DNA from: Callipepla californica brunnescens
Taxonomy: Eukaryota; Chordata; Aves; Galliformes; Odontophoridae
Length of the DNA: 64,000 nt
Assembly (NCBI GenBank): GCA_023055505.1
Contig: JALIRH010000003.1
Coordinates: forward strand, 36,396,842 to 36,460,841
Reading direction: 5' to 3'
In this document: positions 63,301-64,000 of the stretch, in pieces
Layout: each line of letters begins with the position of its first letter
Numbering within the stretch: position 1 is the stretch's first letter
Made by a program: the position numbers and the translations under genes
The notes under the pieces: model-generated
Told to the model about the DNA's origin: nothing
The model's database searches: none
What the model saw: only the letters and a program-made list of their open reading frames with translations

Positions 63301-64000
63301 TTTTGTAACCTTATGAAGGATCACCTGTAGTGTCTGAGAGTAATTTGCTATTTCAGATTTTATACCAAGTTTGATAAAACGAGAGAGAAACACAAGCGCC
63401 AGGAGGATGAAGAAAGCGTGCAAGATGTGGATGATGATGAGTTTGAAAGAGCATTGGGTAAAGTTGCATTTTTCCTAGCTGTAGTTATCCTGGTATTTAC
63501 TGCTTTTACGAATTATTAATTTATCCATTTTGTATAAAATAATGTGGTATACAAATGCCAGAGCTGCTCCCTAGCCCAGGTTGCACAGGTAGGCATCCAG
63601 GTGGGTCTTGAACGTCTCCAGAGAAGGAGACTCCACCACCTCTCTGTGCAGCCTGTGCCAGTGCTCCGTCACTGTGCTGTGAAGAAGTTCCCACAAACAT
63701 TTGTTCAGAACTTCCTATGCTTCCGTTTGTGGCCATTTCCCCTTGTCCTGTCACCACACACTGCTGAGAAGAGTCCAGCCTCGTCCCTTTGCCTCTCGCT
63801 CCTTAGATCTTTATAGATGTGGATCAGATCCCCTCTGAGTCTTCTTTTCTCAAGGCTGAACAGACCCAGGTCTCTCAGCCGTTCCTCATACGGGAGGTGT
63901 TCCATGCCCTTTATCATCTCTGTATCCCTCAGCTGGACTCTTTCCAGGAGATCCTTGTCTTCTATGTTAATTAAATAACTTTTTATTGTAGCCCGTTTTT
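54215..64000 (+). CDS. CEBPZ: CEBPZ, CCAAT/enhancer-binding protein zeta (CBF/Mak21 family), exons 1-10, 3' partial
   Basis: Ten exons join in frame through residue 870: 54215-54358, 54438-56017, 56701-56932, 57052-57223, 58372-58460, 58956-59009, 59696-59798, 60427-60495, 62678-62744, 63357-63457. The human protein has about 1054 residues, so the C-terminal quarter is off the right edge. CEBPZ is a nuclear/nucleolar protein of the Noc1/Mak21 family linked to 60S ribosome assembly, also described as an HSP70-promoter CCAAT factor and as an anchor for METTL3. Visible: acidic N-terminus, FTLDEVLRLGGTKQDFL, a Lys-rich tract (113-172), LRPGGKWYDLEY-type block, HEAT-like helices, the CBF/Mak21 region (about 490-770; GDPLQDFTLMRFLDRFVYRN) and an acidic segment at the window's end. 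The start codon has a strong context (GACATGG). Confidence 0.96.
54438..56017 (+). CDS. CEBPZ: CEBPZ exon 2 (1580 nt)
   Basis: Residues 49-575, half the protein. Begins QDFLMLCAVDEAEE, contains the Lys-rich tract with a 15-bp tandem duplication, then GASSAWMKTVVSSGTLADRM, DSRDRRLILWYFEHKLK, and LINE-free helical repeats to QTVSDRYYAALYK. Donor TATAA|GTAAGT. Confidence 0.97.
54590..54815 (+). repeat. CEBPZ: Purine-rich tract with 15-bp tandem repeat inside CEBPZ exon 2
   Basis: An almost pure A/G coding-strand stretch. Positions 54692-54721 hold two perfect copies of ggagataagcaagaa, adding the in-frame pentapeptide repeat (KEISK) to a Lys/Glu/Ser-rich linker. Confidence 0.85.
56701..56932 (+). 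CDS. CEBPZ: CEBPZ exon 3
   Basis: Residues 575-652, KLLDPGLATCSKPSMFLNLV..., SLKADVVLRRVKAFVKRLLQ, part of the CBF/Mak21 domain. Donor CACGTG|GTATGA. Confidence 0.96.
57052..57223 (+). CDS. CEBPZ: CEBPZ exon 4 (acidic)
   Basis: Residues 653-710, ESDEEECFKDQEEAEENEE... ending SAASWVHHVNMGG. Acidic insert inside the CBF domain, more divergent than its flanks. Confidence 0.93.
57617..58123 (-). repeat. CR1 LINE fragment in CEBPZ intron 4
   Basis: Inverted tail at 57620 (gtcatagaatcatcagtctg), then ggcagcctgttccagtgcat and ccctcaggc-type ORF2 blocks to about 58120. Antisense to CEBPZ. Confidence 0.87.
58372..58460 (+). CDS. CEBPZ: CEBPZ exon 5
   Basis: Residues 710-739, VSYDPLHRSPLYCGAESTSL..., ending WELKK. 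Confidence 0.95.
58956..59009 (+). CDS. CEBPZ: CEBPZ exon 6 (54 nt)
   Basis: Residues 740-757, LSEHFHPSVALFAKTILE. Phase 0 at both ends. Donor TAGAA|GTAAGT. Confidence 0.94.
59696..59798 (+). CDS. CEBPZ: CEBPZ exon 7
   Basis: Residues 758-792, GNPIQYSGDPLQDFTLMRFL..., DRFVYRNPKVHKGK, the best-conserved CBF/Mak21 block. Confidence 0.97.
60050..60395 (-). repeat. CR1 LINE fragment in CEBPZ intron 7
   Basis: gactgaggttggaaatcatc, a diverged tail, then ORF2 blocks including the RT-adjacent cctgtcagggtccctctggt and cccagctttgtatca at its truncated end, 30 bp before exon 8. Antisense to CEBPZ. Confidence 0.82.
60427..60495 (+). CDS. CEBPZ: CEBPZ exon 8
   Basis: Residues 792-815, ENTSSVVMQRKKKQFMMD..., basic. 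Acceptor ttctgctacag, donor GGCAG|GTAGGC. Confidence 0.93.
60496..62677 (+). other. CEBPZ: CEBPZ intron 8
   Basis: 2.2 kb of AT-rich sequence with no CR1 copy or exon that I can recognise. Confidence 0.55.
62678..62744 (+). CDS. CEBPZ: CEBPZ exon 9
   Basis: Residues 815-837, VNSKEFLARDESKIPVDELF, then FH. Acceptor ggcttttgcag. Confidence 0.95.
63357..63457 (+). CDS. CEBPZ: CEBPZ exon 10
   Basis: Residues 837-871, RFYTKFDKTREKHKRQEDEE... DVDDDEFERAL. Donor TTGG|GTAAAG. Remaining exons lie beyond 64000. Confidence 0.94.
63570..63975 (-). repeat. CR1 LINE fragment in CEBPZ intron 10
   Basis: ggttgcacaggtaggcatcc, ctccaccacctctctgtgca, and cagatcccctctgagtcttc, antisense to CEBPZ. The 3' tail is missing, so both ends are truncated. 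Confidence 0.87.

Overview
The window is vertebrate nuclear DNA from a bird, most likely a galliform such as chicken. The evidence is many CR1 LINE fragments, compact introns, CpG-island promoters, and proteins that align closely to human PRKD3, NDUFAF7 and CEBPZ as I remember them. The gene order QPCT(-) / PRKD3(+) / NDUFAF7(-) / CEBPZ(+) matches the mammalian 2p22 block (in chicken, probably chromosome 3; this is inference). All exon borders were read by hand from GT/AG sites and reading-frame continuity.

Layout. From 1 to 2000 lies the first coding exon of QPCT (minus strand) in a CpG island; the rest of that gene is off the left edge. From 2.1 to 5.9 kb is intergenic DNA with CR1 remnants. 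From 5.9 to 6.7 kb is a CpG island, the likely PRKD3 promoter, with two inverted ACTACA...CCCGGC (ZNF143/GFY-like) sites. PRKD3 has 18 coding exons (9927-45916). They join without any frame break into 890 codons, the length I recall for human PKD3, with two C1 zinc fingers, a PH domain and a full kinase domain. PRKD3 and NDUFAF7 converge tail to tail across 45.9-49.2 kb. NDUFAF7 (9 exons, 447 codons) runs on the minus strand and meets CEBPZ head to head in one CpG island. Their start codons are only 85 bp apart. CEBPZ exons 1-10 are present and the gene continues off the right edge.

Repeats. At least 20 CR1 pieces in both orientations, long T homopolymers in PRKD3 introns, and one probable ancient CORE/MIR-type SINE relic at about 22.06-22.16 kb.

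How the genes relate. No operon-like pathway links them. QPCT makes pyroglutamate on secreted peptides. PRKD3 is a diacylglycerol-responsive Ser/Thr kinase. NDUFAF7 is a mitochondrial complex I assembly methyltransferase. CEBPZ is a nucleolar/nuclear CBF/Mak21-family protein. The real regulatory coupling is the NDUFAF7/CEBPZ bidirectional promoter. There, each gene's start codon sits in a CATG tetramer that also gives the opposite gene an in-frame upstream ATG. I found no CRISPR array, tRNA, rRNA or novel mobile system. The most unusual feature is this two-way open promoter.
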